NCBI RefSeq assembly: GCF_008630535.1
Contig: NZ_VWPH01000004.1
Coordinates: 62,001 to 126,000, forward strand
Origin: Saccharopolyspora hirsuta
Lineage (GTDB): Bacteria > Actinomycetota > Actinomycetes > Mycobacteriales > Pseudonocardiaceae
Direction of reading: 5' to 3'
Length of the DNA stretch: 64,000 nucleotides
Below are positions 39,037 through 47,527 of the stretch, one piece after another (position 1 is the first letter of the stretch; each line of letters starts with the position of its first letter). Below the pieces are notes generated by a model. That model was not told the origin of the DNA, searched no databases, and saw nothing but the letters and a program-made list of their open reading frames with translations. A program made the position numbers and the translations under genes.

Positions 39037-40368
39037 TCAGCCGACGATCGCGGCCGCCTGCTCGGCGGCGCGCAGACCGGACTCGAAAGCCCCTTCCACG
39101 AACCCGATCCAGCCGCTGGCGATGTCGGAGGTCGCGAAGGCGATCCGGCCGTGCGGCTGCTGGATCTCGGGCAGCTGCGCGGTGAGCTGGTTGGGCTTGC
39201 GCAGCGCCCAGGCGCCCAGCGCGTACGGGTCGCTTCCCCAGTCCTGGGCGCGGAAGTCGACCAGGGTCGCCTCCGGCAGGACCTCCTTCAGCGCGACCTC
39301 GACCGCCGAGCGGTCGCGGATGTCCAGGACCGGCAGCGCGTTGATGGCGAACATCAGCTGGCCGTCGTCCAGCCTGCCCTGGGAGATCACGGTGACCAGC
39401 TGGTCGCCCTCGACCCCGCTGACGGTCACGTCGTCGGGCACCCCGCGCACGTGCAGCCACAGCTTGCGCACGTTGGGCACGCCGACGCCCTGCTCCGTCG
39501 CGGTGGCGTGCACCTCCGGCAGGCCGGGCAGGAACTTGATCGTCCGCCACACGTTGAGCGGCACCGCCATCACCACGGTCTTGGCCGTGTAGCTCTGGCC
39601 GAGACCGGCCGTGACGGTGACCCGGTCCGCGTCCTGGCTGACCGCGCGGACCGGGGTGTTCAGGCAGACCGTCGCCTTCGAATCGTCGATGAGGGCCTTG
39701 ATGAAGGCCGACATGCCACCGGCCGGGCGCAGCGACTGGCTGGTGTACCACTTGGCCGGGTCCCAGCCCGCCAGCGCCCACCACTGCGCGAGCGCGGTCA
39801 GCGCGCCGAAGGAGCTGGAGCCGCCGGACTGGCCCGCGGTGATGCCGGTGATCCAGTTCTGGTCGTCCTGCGACAGCTGCAGTTCCTCGATCCGGTCCCG
39901 CAGCGAGAGGTGGTCGACCTTGGCGACCAGGTCCTCCCGGGTGAGCGGTTCGCCGGGGTTGGGGAAGTACTCCTCCGACCCCTCGAACAGCTTGTCCAGC
40001 AGCCCGCCCTGGCGGGCCACCAGCTCCTCGATCGTGAAGTTGCCCGGCCCGTTCGGCGTCGGCATCACCGCGCGGGTCACCGCGGGCGCGCTGACGGTCC
40101 CGATGCCGTACCGGCGCATCGCGTCCATCACCAGCGGGTGCGCCGGGGACACGAACTGCCCGCCCAGCTCGACGCTCTGGCCCGCGAAGGTGTCCGTCCA
40201 GGTGCGCCCGCCGAGGCGGTGCCGCGCCTCGAGCACCAGCGTCTTGAGCCCCTTCGCGGTCAGCTCGCGGGCTGCGGCCGCTCCTGCGAACCCGGCGCCC
40301 ACGACGATCACGTCGTAGTCCTGGCGCGTCACCGACGAATCGTCGTTGACTATGCGCGCTTCGGCCAT
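39037..40368 (-). CDS. Flavin-dependent amine oxidase (monoamine-oxidase family)
   Basis: 443 residues. N-terminal FAD Rossmann motif (G-A-G-F-A-G-A-A-A-A-R-E-L), then V-L-E-A-R-H-R-L-G-G-R-T-W-T, and a C-terminal FAD-closing region with S-G-W-I-G-F-V-E-G-A. There is no signal peptide, so it is cytoplasmic. ATG 40368 is preceded by GGGGAG six bases away; in-frame codons upstream lie in non-coding-looking sequence. In a cluster that should make an amine or cyclic imine, it is a good candidate to oxidise C-N to C=N or aromatise a ring. It could also serve general amine catabolism. It is the last plausible member of the PKS cluster on this side. Confidence 0.88.
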   Translation of the reverse strand: MAEARIVNDDSSVTRQDYDVIVVGAGFAGAAAARELTAKGLKTLVLEARHRLGGRTWTDTFAGQSVELGGQFVSPAHPLVMDAMRRYGIGTVSAPAVTRAVMPTPNGPGNFTIEELVARQGGLLDKLFEGSEEYFPNPGEPLTREDLVAKVDHLSLRDRIEELQLSQDDQNWITGITAGQSGGSSSFGALTALAQWWALAGWDPAKWYTSQSLRPAGGMSAFIKALIDDSKATVCLNTPVRAVSQDADRVTVTAGLGQSYTAKTVVMAVPLNVWRTIKFLPGLPEVHATATEQGVGVPNVRKLWLHVRGVPDDVTVSGVEGDQLVTVISQGRLDDGQLMFAINALPVLDIRDRSAVEVALKEVLPEATLVDFRAQDWGSDPYALGAWALRKPNQLTAQLPEIQQPHGRIAFATSDIASGWIGFVEGAFESGLRAAEQAAAIVG

Positions 40369-40882
40369 TCTCAACTCCCCAGTCCGTGCTTCGGCATTGT
40401 CCGTGCCACTCCCGCATCGCTGAAGCGGATTCCACCAACGGCTCGCGATTTCCCGATCGCGACACCAGGTAGACGTATTGGCCGACGCGGATGGTTCCAC
40501 ATCCGGGAAAACCAGCGCGAAATCACCCGTTCAGCCTATCAAGTCGCGAGATTTCCTTGCCGTGGCAACGGTTTTCGTGAACCTGTCCGAACACGACGAG
40601 TCGCACCTGCCGCCGCCGAAAATGCGACAGGTGTGGTGTTTGGGAAACCGCCGGGGAAATTTCGCGTCAACGGCGTGCCGCGCCCGCCCGCGCACGCGGA
40701 AATTCGGTCGCCGACCGGAGATCTCCGGCACGGCATCCGTTTCCGCGATACCCCCGTCCGCGGAACGGGGCGGCACGCCGCGACCGCGCGCCGAGGGTCC
40801 GCGCGAAGCGCGAACACGGCCCTCCAGCGCGCGGGATCAACCCGCAGCCCAGCGGTTCGCCCTGGCGAGAACCGCTAAGGCG
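40369..40882. other. 514-bp intergenic region upstream of the amine oxidase gene
   Basis: No credible gene. Short open frames here are Arg/Pro-rich shadows. The AT-richer part (40500-40680) is a likely promoter zone for the amine oxidase gene. A hairpin at its right end follows the NmrA gene. This is a natural boundary of the PKS cluster. Confidence 0.5.
40851..40876 (-). terminator. Hairpin after the NmrA-like gene
   Basis: AGCGGTTC (40851-40858) pairs with GAACCGCT (40869-40876), with extra internal G/C pairs. It lies just past the stop of the minus-strand NmrA gene. Confidence 0.55.
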
Positions 40883-41728
40883 TCAGGCCGACCACCCTCC
40901 CGCCGCGGCGGTGGCCTTGGCGAACTCGGCGAAGGACCGCGGTTCCCGGCCGAGGGCGCGCTGCACGCCGTCGGAGACGTGCTCGTCCTTGCCGGTCCGC
41001 AGCGGCTCGACGACGTCGGCGAAGCCCTCCGCGTCGGCGGCCGGGAGCCCCTGCTCGACCAGTTCCGCGACGAACTCCTCGACCGACAGCGGCACGTAGC
41101 GGATCTCGCGACCGGCGGCCTCGGAGATGGTGGCGACCGCCTCGGCCAGCGTGAGCGCCCGGGGCCCGGACAGCTCGTAGATCTGCCCCGAGTGCCCGTC
41201 CTCGGTCAGCGCCGCGACCACCACCGCCGCGATGTCCTCGGCGTCGATGAAGCTGGCCGCCCCGTCGCCGCCGGGCAGCCGCAGCTCGCCAGCCCGGATC
41301 GCGTCGGCGAAGAAGCCCTCGCTGAAGTTCTGCGCGAACCAGCCCGGTCGGCTGATCGTCCACTCCAGACCGCTCTCCTTCACCGCGGCCTCGCTGTCGA
41401 GCAACGCGTCCCGGACGCCGCCGGGGTCCTTGGCGTAGTTCGGGTCCTCGATGCCGCGCCCCGAGGCCAGCACGATCCGCTCCAGGCCGTGCTGCACCGC
41501 CTTCTCGACGAACGGGCGGACGAGCCGCGTGCCGTCCAGCTGCACGACGTAGGCGGACCGGGCGCCCTCCAGCGCGGCGTCCCAGGTGCCGCTGTCGGCC
41601 CAGTCGAAGACGTGCTCGCCGCTGCGGGACGCGGCGCGCACCGGCACCCCCTTGGCCCGCAGCTGGGCGACGACCCGGCTGCCGGACTTCCCGGTCGCCC
41701 CGGTGACAAGAATTGGCTTTTCAGACAT
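40883..41728 (-). CDS. NmrA-like NAD(P)-binding protein
   Basis: 281 residues. N-terminal G-A-T-G-K-S-G-S-R-V-V nucleotide-binding motif, atypical-SDR fold and a C-terminal helical part typical of NmrA/TMR-like quinone or NAD(P)H sensors. The start ATG 41728 (M-S-E-K-P-I-L-V-T-G) fits the family; an in-frame ATG at 41764 is possible. It is divergent from an AraC-type gene 81 bp away, a common pairing in which the AraC protein controls the reductase. No link to the PKS is visible. Confidence 0.85.
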   Translation of the reverse strand: MSEKPILVTGATGKSGSRVVAQLRAKGVPVRAASRSGEHVFDWADSGTWDAALEGARSAYVVQLDGTRLVRPFVEKAVQHGLERIVLASGRGIEDPNYAKDPGGVRDALLDSEAAVKESGLEWTISRPGWFAQNFSEGFFADAIRAGELRLPGGDGAASFIDAEDIAAVVVAALTEDGHSGQIYELSGPRALTLAEAVATISEAAGREIRYVPLSVEEFVAELVEQGLPAADAEGFADVVEPLRTGKDEHVSDGVQRALGREPRSFAEFAKATAAAGGWSA

Positions 41729-41809
41729 GACCCCAGCCAACCAGCCGAAATCGAGAGGATCCATGGCTAACAAGCTCCCCTCGATGTCCGCGCGTCTACA
41801 CTTGGGGGC

Positions 41810-42748
41810 ATGGACGCCGTGTCGGAGCTGCTGGCGGAGGTACGGGCGCGCGGCGCCGTCTTCCGGCAGGCGATCATGCGACCGCCGTGGGCCCTGCGGA
41901 TGGCCAGCGGAGCACCGCTGACCCTGGCCACGATGCTGCGCGGCCACGCGTGGATCGTCCCGGACGAGCACGAACCGGTGCGCATCGAGGCCGGTGACAT
42001 CGCCGTCGTGCGCGGCGACGTGCCCCACGCGGTGGCCGACTCGCCCACCTCCACGCCGGAGGCGGTGGTGACCAGCGCCGACTACTGCTCGTCGGTCGAG
42101 GGCGTCGAGCAGGCGTCCGGGTTGGCGCGGACCTGCGGCGAACCCGCCGACGAGTCCGCCGCCGTGCTGCTCAGCGGAGCGTTCGAGCGCCGGGGAGAGC
42201 TCAGCGAGCGGCTGCTGCAGGCGCTGCCGCCGGTGCTGGTGGTCCCGGCCGAGGAGCGCCCCTTCCCGTCCCCGGAGCAGGTGGCCGAGGAGGTGGCCCG
42301 GGACCGGCCGGGCCAGCAGCTGGTGCTGGACCGGCTGCTGGACCTGATGCTCGTCTCGGCCCTGCGCAGCTGGTTCGACAACCCGAACGCCGATGCCCCG
42401 GCGTGGTGCCGCGCGCTGGACGACCCGGTGGTGGGCGTCGCGCTGCGGCTGCTGCACGACACGCCCGCCCACCCGTGGACGGTGGCGGAGCTGGCCACCA
42501 AGGTCGGCGTGTCGCGGGCGGCGCTGGCCCGCCGGTTCACCGCGCTGATCGGCGAACCGCCGATGGCCTACCTGACGAACTGGCGGATCGCCCTGGCCGC
42601 CGACCTGCTGCGCAAGACCGACCAGACGGTGGACTCGATCGCGCGGAAGGTGGGCTACGCCAACGCTTTCGCGCTCAGCGTGGCCTTCAAGCGCCTGCGC
42701 GGCACCCGCCCCAGCGACTACCGCAAACCAGCGCAGCAGACCGGCTGA
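41810..42748 (+). CDS. AraC-family regulator with N-terminal cupin
   Basis: 312 residues. The N-terminal cupin-6 domain (about 1-170) includes the acidic turn R-I-E-A-G-D-I-A-V-V-R-G. The C-terminal double helix-turn-helix (about 210-305) includes W-T-V-A-E-L-A-T-K-V-G-V-S-R-A-A-L-A-R-R-F and the second helix with S-I-A-R-K-V-G-Y. It is a likely regulator of the divergent NmrA-like gene. The effector is unknown. Confidence 0.9.
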   Translation: MDAVSELLAEVRARGAVFRQAIMRPPWALRMASGAPLTLATMLRGHAWIVPDEHEPVRIEAGDIAVVRGDVPHAVADSPTSTPEAVVTSADYCSSVEGVEQASGLARTCGEPADESAAVLLSGAFERRGELSERLLQALPPVLVVPAEERPFPSPEQVAEEVARDRPGQQLVLDRLLDLMLVSALRSWFDNPNADAPAWCRALDDPVVGVALRLLHDTPAHPWTVAELATKVGVSRAALARRFTALIGEPPMAYLTNWRIALAADLLRKTDQTVDSIARKVGYANAFALSVAFKRLRGTRPSDYRKPAQQTG

Positions 42749-42786
42749 CCACGCCTGTCCACATCGGACGGAAACGCGCGCCGGGG

Positions 42787-43557
42787 TCAGCGCGCCGTGT
42801 AGCCGCCGTCGACCAGCAGGTCGGTCCCGTTGACCATCGCCGCCGCGTCGGAGGCGAGGAAGACCGCCGTGGCCGCGATCTCCTCGGGGAGGGCGAACCG
42901 GCCGGTGGGGATGAGCGCCTTCAGCGCGTCGCCCTTCGGGCCCTCCCAGGCCTTGCGGCCGAGCTCGGTGAGCACCACCGTGGGCGAGATCGAGTTGACC
43001 GTGACACCGCGACCGGCCCACTCCGCGGCCAGCACCTTGGTCAGGCCGATCACGCCGAACTTGGACGCGCAGTAGGCGGCGTGCTGGTCGAGCGCGACGC
43101 TCCCGGCCTGCGAGGCGAGGTTGATGATCCGCCCGCAGCCCGCGGCGAGCATGTGCTTGCCGACCGCCTGCGAGACCAGGAACGTGCCGGTCAGGTTGAC
43201 CGCCATCGTCCTGTCCCAGGCCTGCTGGCCGAGCTCCTCGGCCGGGGCCAGCAGCGCCACGCCCGCGCTGTTCACCAGGACGTCGACGCGCCCGAAGGCG
43301 GCCACCACGGCGCTCACCGCGGTCTCGACCGAGGTCGCGTCGGAGACGTCGCAGGCGAAGCCCCGCGCGCCACCGCCGATCTCCTCGGCGCGGGCCTGCG
43401 CCGCCTCTTCCTGCAGGTCGAGGATCGCGACCCGGGCCCCCTTGACGGCGTAGGCCGCCGCGATCGCGCCTCCGATTCCGGAAGCCCCTCCCGTGATCAC
43501 CGCGACCTTGTCCGCCAGTCCGAAGCTCAGGTCCACGTTCGCGGGTTCGCTCGTCAT
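42787..43557 (-). CDS. Short-chain dehydrogenase/reductase (classical SDR)
   Basis: 256 residues. NAD(P) motif T-G-G-A-S-G-I-G, N-S-A-G-V, catalytic Ser in the I-N-L-A-S stretch and the Y-x3-K pair (Y-C-A-S-K). The start ATG 43557 is backed by GGAGAGG; an earlier in-frame codon at 43695 is not. A 16-bp palindrome sits 19 bp upstream. It oxidises or reduces an alcohol/ketone of unknown identity. The neighbours give no firm pathway. Confidence 0.9.
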   Translation of the reverse strand: MTSEPANVDLSFGLADKVAVITGGASGIGGAIAAAYAVKGARVAILDLQEEAAQARAEEIGGGARGFACDVSDATSVETAVSAVVAAFGRVDVLVNSAGVALLAPAEELGQQAWDRTMAVNLTGTFLVSQAVGKHMLAAGCGRIINLASQAGSVALDQHAAYCASKFGVIGLTKVLAAEWAGRGVTVNSISPTVVLTELGRKAWEGPKGDALKALIPTGRFALPEEIAATAVFLASDAAAMVNGTDLLVDGGYTAR

Positions 43558-43575
43558 CTGCCCTCTCCTCGTCGT

Positions 43576-43591
43576 TGCTCCAGTTGGAGCA
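43576..43591. promoter_or_regulatory. Perfect 16-bp palindrome between SDR and methyltransferase-like genes
   Basis: TGCTCCA, GT, TGGAGCA: seven-base arms with a 2-bp centre in the 182-bp divergent region. It overlaps where the SDR leader or promoter would be. Such short-spaced dyads are typical sites for TetR, MarR or MerR dimers. No such regulator is in the window. Confidence 0.6.
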
Positions 43592-43739
43592 GAACCTACC
43601 CAATGAGGTGCCCCGGGTGGACCGTTCGGGTGCCCTCCGATCACCAACCGGGCCGGGTGACGTTGGTGGCCGGGTCTCCCGGGCTCCCCGATCATCTGGC
43701 TGTCCGAAGTGCGGGAACGACCGAAGGGCAGGAGCGGCA

Positions 43740-44735
43740 GTGAACCTGGTGGAGCTGGCGATGAGCGGCTGGTACTCGAGGTCGATCTCGACGGCGGTCC
43801 GGCTGGGGATACCCGACCTGATCGCCGACCGACCCCGGAAGCTCGACGAGCTCGCCGCCGTCCTGGACGTCGACCCGGCGATGCTCCGGGGGCTGCTGCG
43901 GATGCTCGTCTCCGCCGGGGTCGTCGTCCGCGACGGCGAGGCCTTCGCGCTCCGGGAGGACTTCGCGGAGCTGCGCTCCGATCACCCGCGCACGATGCGC
44001 AACGTCTTCACCCTGTTCGCCGAGACCTACGACGACGCGTGGGCCGGGCTCGGACACACCGTGCGCACCGGTGAGTCCGGGTACGAGCACGTCTTCGGCG
44101 TGCCGCTGTACGTCCACCTGGAGCGGGACGCCGACGCCGCGCGCGTCTTCGACGCCGCGATGGCGGAGCTGGCGCGCCCGGTCGCCGCCGAGTTCGTGCG
44201 CCACCACGACTTCTCCGGGCTGAGCACCGTCGTGGACGTCGGCGGCGGCTCCGGCGCGCTGCTGCGCGAGGTCCTCGGCGCCAACCCGCACCTGAGCGGC
44301 GTGGTCGCCGACCGCGGGACCGTGTGCCGACGCGGGGCCGAAGACCTGCGGCGCTCCGGGGACCAGGACCTCATCGCGAGGTTGTCCTTCGCGCCGTCGG
44401 ACTTCTTCGCCGACCTGCCTGCGGGCAGCGACCGCTACCTGCTCAAGAACGTCCTCTTCGACTGGAGCGACGCCGACCGGGTGCGGATCCTGCGCACCAT
44501 CGCCGACGCCATGACCCGCCCGGCGGCGCGGCTGCTGGTCCTCGAACCGCTGGCGCACCACGAGGAGGACTGGTCGTCGCTGACCCGCGCGGTGTTCTGC
44601 GGCTCGGACGTCCCGGTGCTCGACGAGCACCGGCTCCGGGCGCTGCTCGACGAGGCCGGGTTCGACGTGCTCTCGACCGCCCGGCTGGAGTCCACCCAGC
44701 ACACCCTCCTGGAGTGCGGGGTCCGCCGGAGCTGA
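43740..44735 (+). CDS. SAM-dependent O-methyltransferase-like protein (catalytic His replaced)
   Basis: 331 residues from GTG 43740, which has AGGAG five bases upstream. It has an N-terminal winged-helix dimerisation part and a C-terminal methyltransferase fold with D-V-G-G-G-S-G. The motif L-K-x-x-L-H-D-W, whose His is the usual base in this O-methyltransferase family, reads L-K-N-V-L-F-D-W, so Phe240 replaces the His. Family members without that His can have other functions; RdmB of the anthracycline pathway is a hydroxylase on this fold. It may therefore not be a plain methyltransferase. The FUSC transporter-like gene starts 75 bp downstream. Confidence 0.85.
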   Translation: MNLVELAMSGWYSRSISTAVRLGIPDLIADRPRKLDELAAVLDVDPAMLRGLLRMLVSAGVVVRDGEAFALREDFAELRSDHPRTMRNVFTLFAETYDDAWAGLGHTVRTGESGYEHVFGVPLYVHLERDADAARVFDAAMAELARPVAAEFVRHHDFSGLSTVVDVGGGSGALLREVLGANPHLSGVVADRGTVCRRGAEDLRRSGDQDLIARLSFAPSDFFADLPAGSDRYLLKNVLFDWSDADRVRILRTIADAMTRPAARLLVLEPLAHHEEDWSSLTRAVFCGSDVPVLDEHRLRALLDEAGFDVLSTARLESTQHTLLECGVRRS

Positions 44736-44810
44736 CCAGCGCGTGCCGGGAACACCCGGACGGGCGATCATGGAGGGCACGACGGTCCGCGTGCACCTCC
44801 GAGGGAGCAG

Positions 44811-46595
44811 ATGAGCACCACGCACTCCGCCCCGGCCAAGGGCAGCCCGCTGCTGCTCGTCCTGTTCGCGGTGGCGCTGGCACCGACGTTCCTCGTCGGC
44901 TACGCGGTGGGTGCCGGGTCGGCGTCGGTGGTGGGCGGGTTCGTCGCCATGTACTCGCTGATCGCGTTCCTCGGCGGCCCGCTGCGCGCCGACCTGCGGC
45001 TGGCCGCCGCGCTGAGCCCGCTGCTGCTGTTCGCCGCGATCGTGCCGCGGCTGCTCGGCGAGGTCTCCCGGCCCGCCGCGATCGCCGTCCTCGTGGTGAT
45101 CGTGTTCGTCGCGGCGCTGCTGCCGCTGCGCGGGCCGCGGTTCGTGACCGTCGGGCTCGGGCTGGGCATGGTCGCGCTGTTCGCCTACGGCATGGCGCTG
45201 ATCGGACCGGCCGGTCCCTGGCAGGTCGTCGTCGCCGCGGTGACCGGCGTGGTGATCGCGGTCGTGCTGCGGGTGCTGCTCGGGCTGCCGGACCCGTCGA
45301 AGGCGACCCGCGAGAAGATCGCCGACGTCCTCGTCGCCGACGTCCCCGCCACGGCGGCGGCCTTCGACACCTGGCTGGCCGACGGCCGCCGCCGCTGGCT
45401 CGGCATCGCGCTCGGCGCGGCGTCCCGCTACCGCTTGGCCCTGCACGCCGCCGAGGCGGTCCAGCGCGCGGAGCAGGTGGACGACGCGCTGGACGCGCTG
45501 CGCGCCAGAGCCCGCGACATCGCTGAGCGGCTGCGGGCCAAGCGCCCCGGTGCCGCGCAGCCGGTCGAGAACAGCCCGGCGGTTCCCGCGTTCGCCGCCG
45601 AGGCCGCGGCCGCTCTGGACGCCGTCGAGCGGGCCGTGGACCAGCGGGACACCTCGCGGGTGCCGTCGGCCGACCGGCACCACCGGCTGCGGGACGCCGT
45701 CCTGCGGCCCTCCGTGCGGTTGCGCTCGATCCAGGTCCGGCACGCGGTGCGCACGGCGTTCGGGCTGCTGCTGATCCTGGTGATCACCGCGCACCTGCCC
45801 GCCGGTGATCCGCTGGTGGCGACCGCGCTGCTGACGACGTTCGGCATCCTGCAGGCGAGCTGGCGCGAGACCCTCACCAAGGCCCGGCCGCGCGTCCTCG
45901 GGCTGATCGGCGGTGCCGCCCTGACCGCGGTGAGCATCCTGGTGGTGCCCGCCGCGTACCTCCCCGTGGTCGCGCTGGCCGCGCTCGTCGTGGCGCTGTG
46001 GAACATGATGGCGCGGCCCGCGCTGGCCTACACGTTCATGGTCGTCGTGACGGTCGGGTTCAACACGTCGCTGCGGCACACCGACCCGGTCCGCACCCTG
46101 GTCGAGTACGCGGCCCTGACGCTCGTCGCGGTGCTCATCGGTGTCCTCGTCGGCTTCGCCGTCGTCCCCGGCCTGCGACCCGAACCGCTGCAGCGCCGGA
46201 TCGTCGCCGCGCGGGCAAAGACCGCGGCGGCCCTGCGGGCGATGACCGGATCGGCCACCAGCCCGGAAACGCTCGCCCTGCACCGCGCCGCCGCGCAGGC
46301 CCGCGCGGAGCTCACCCCCGACCGCGAACAGCTCGACGACGACCAGCTCGCCGAGCTGGACCGCTTCCGCGCCGCGCTGCGCGACTTCTCGACGCTCGCC
46401 GCCACCGCCGCACTCGATCCCGACTCCGATCCCGACCGGCTCAACGCCGCCCTCGACGCGCTCGACGACCGGGCAGCGCCCGCACCGACCGACGGCCAAG
46501 CCCCCGAGTCGGTCCTGGCCGGTCTCGCCGAGCAGGTCCGGGCCACCGAGGCGCAGCTGCTGGCCACCCTCCCCCACCCCGGCGGTCGCTCCTGA
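44811..46595 (+). CDS. FUSC-family membrane protein (putative exporter)
   Basis: 594 residues. Six or so hydrophobic segments at about 10-175, a soluble helical region (about 180-325) with many Ala/Arg/Glu, a second membrane block (about 330-455) and a charged C-terminal helical tail. This matches the two-block layout of fusaric-acid-resistance/aromatic-acid efflux (FUSC, YccS-like) proteins. The start has GAGGGAGCAG upstream. It may export an aromatic or hydrophobic compound. Linkage to the PKS product is only by proximity. Confidence 0.82.
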   Translation: MSTTHSAPAKGSPLLLVLFAVALAPTFLVGYAVGAGSASVVGGFVAMYSLIAFLGGPLRADLRLAAALSPLLLFAAIVPRLLGEVSRPAAIAVLVVIVFVAALLPLRGPRFVTVGLGLGMVALFAYGMALIGPAGPWQVVVAAVTGVVIAVVLRVLLGLPDPSKATREKIADVLVADVPATAAAFDTWLADGRRRWLGIALGAASRYRLALHAAEAVQRAEQVDDALDALRARARDIAERLRAKRPGAAQPVENSPAVPAFAAEAAAALDAVERAVDQRDTSRVPSADRHHRLRDAVLRPSVRLRSIQVRHAVRTAFGLLLILVITAHLPAGDPLVATALLTTFGILQASWRETLTKARPRVLGLIGGAALTAVSILVVPAAYLPVVALAALVVALWNMMARPALAYTFMVVVTVGFNTSLRHTDPVRTLVEYAALTLVAVLIGVLVGFAVVPGLRPEPLQRRIVAARAKTAAALRAMTGSATSPETLALHRAAAQARAELTPDREQLDDDQLAELDRFRAALRDFSTLAATAALDPDSDPDRLNAALDALDDRAAPAPTDGQAPESVLAGLAEQVRATEAQLLATLPHPGGRS

Positions 46596-46612
46596 GACGT
46601 TCCCCCACGGAG

Positions 46613-46626
46613 TGAAACATGTTCTA
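46613..46626. promoter_or_regulatory. KstR-like 14-bp operator motif
   Basis: TGAAACATGTTCTA fits the pattern TnnAACnnGTTnnA described for the TetR-type cholesterol regulator KstR of actinobacteria. It lies 28 bp upstream of the LLM oxidoreductase ATG, where it could block transcription. No kstR gene is in the window. Confidence 0.45.
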
Positions 46627-46653
46627 ATCGGGGCGGGTCGGAGCGGAGGAGGG

Positions 46654-47514
46654 ATGCCGGTGCGATACGGCGTCGTGCTGTTCACCAGCGATCGCGGCGT
46701 CTCGCCCGCCGAGGTGGCGCGGGCCGCGGAGGAGGCGGGGTTCCACTCCTTCGCCGTCCCCGAGCACACCCACATCCCGGTCCGGCGGGAGGCCGCCCAC
46801 CCGGGCACCGGCACCGGCGAGCTGCCCGACGACCGCTACCGGCGCACGCTCGACCCGTGGGTCGCGCTGGCGACGGCGGCGTCGGTCACGCAGCGGATCG
46901 CGCTGTCCACCGCCGTCGCGCTGCCCACCGAGCACGACCCGATCTCGCTCGCGAAGACGATCGCGACGCTCGACCACCTCTCCGGCGGCCGCGCCGTGCT
47001 GGGCACCGGCTTCGGCTGGAACACCGACGAGCTGGCCGACCACGGCATCCCCGGCGGGCGGCGGAGGACCGCGCTGCGCGAGTACCTCGACGCCATGCGG
47101 GCGCTGTGGTCGCAGGAGGAAGCCAGCTACGAGGGTGAGTTCGTGCACTTCGGCCCGAGCTGGGCCTGGCCGAAACCGGTGCGCGACGGGCACATCCCGG
47201 TGCTGCTCGGCGCGGGCGGCACGGAGCGCAACCTCGCCTGGGTGGTGCAGCACGCCGACGGCTGGATCACCACACCGGGCGAGAACGACGTCGAGGACCG
47301 AGTGCGGCGCCTCCGGGAGCTCTGGCGGGAAGCCGGGCGCGACGGTGCGCCCGACGTCATCGCGCTGGCGGGCAAACCTGACCCCGGCACGCTGGACGCC
47401 TGGGCGGAATGCGGGGTGACCGAGGTCCTGTTCGGACTTCCCGACGCCCCCGCCGAAGCGGTCACCGCCTACATCTCCCGCCTCGCGACGCGCGTCGGCC
47501 TCCGCGCGGGGTGA
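46654..47514 (+). CDS. LLM-class (F420-type) oxidoreductase
   Basis: 286 residues. Luciferase-like TIM barrel: R-Y-G-V-V-L-F-T, A-E-E-A-G-F-H-S-F-A-V-P-E-H-T-H-I, L-S-G-G-R-A-V-L-G-T-G-F-G-W-N and the G-G-T-E-R-N-L-A region. The start ATG 46654 has GGAGGAGGG directly upstream; a GTG at 46612 would run through the operator-like motif. The family uses F420 or FMN. The substrate is unknown, and the KstR-like site hints at lipid or steroid metabolism. Confidence 0.88.
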   Translation: MPVRYGVVLFTSDRGVSPAEVARAAEEAGFHSFAVPEHTHIPVRREAAHPGTGTGELPDDRYRRTLDPWVALATAASVTQRIALSTAVALPTEHDPISLAKTIATLDHLSGGRAVLGTGFGWNTDELADHGIPGGRRRTALREYLDAMRALWSQEEASYEGEFVHFGPSWAWPKPVRDGHIPVLLGAGGTERNLAWVVQHADGWITTPGENDVEDRVRRLRELWREAGRDGAPDVIALAGKPDPGTLDAWAECGVTEVLFGLPDAPAEAVTAYISRLATRVGLRAG

Positions 47515-47527
47515 CCCGGGACGGATC

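Noticed and set aside
40478-40878. Small frames between the amine oxidase and NmrA genes
   Set aside because: They are Arg/Pro-rich, overlap each other on both strands and have no start signals. This is treated as intergenic.
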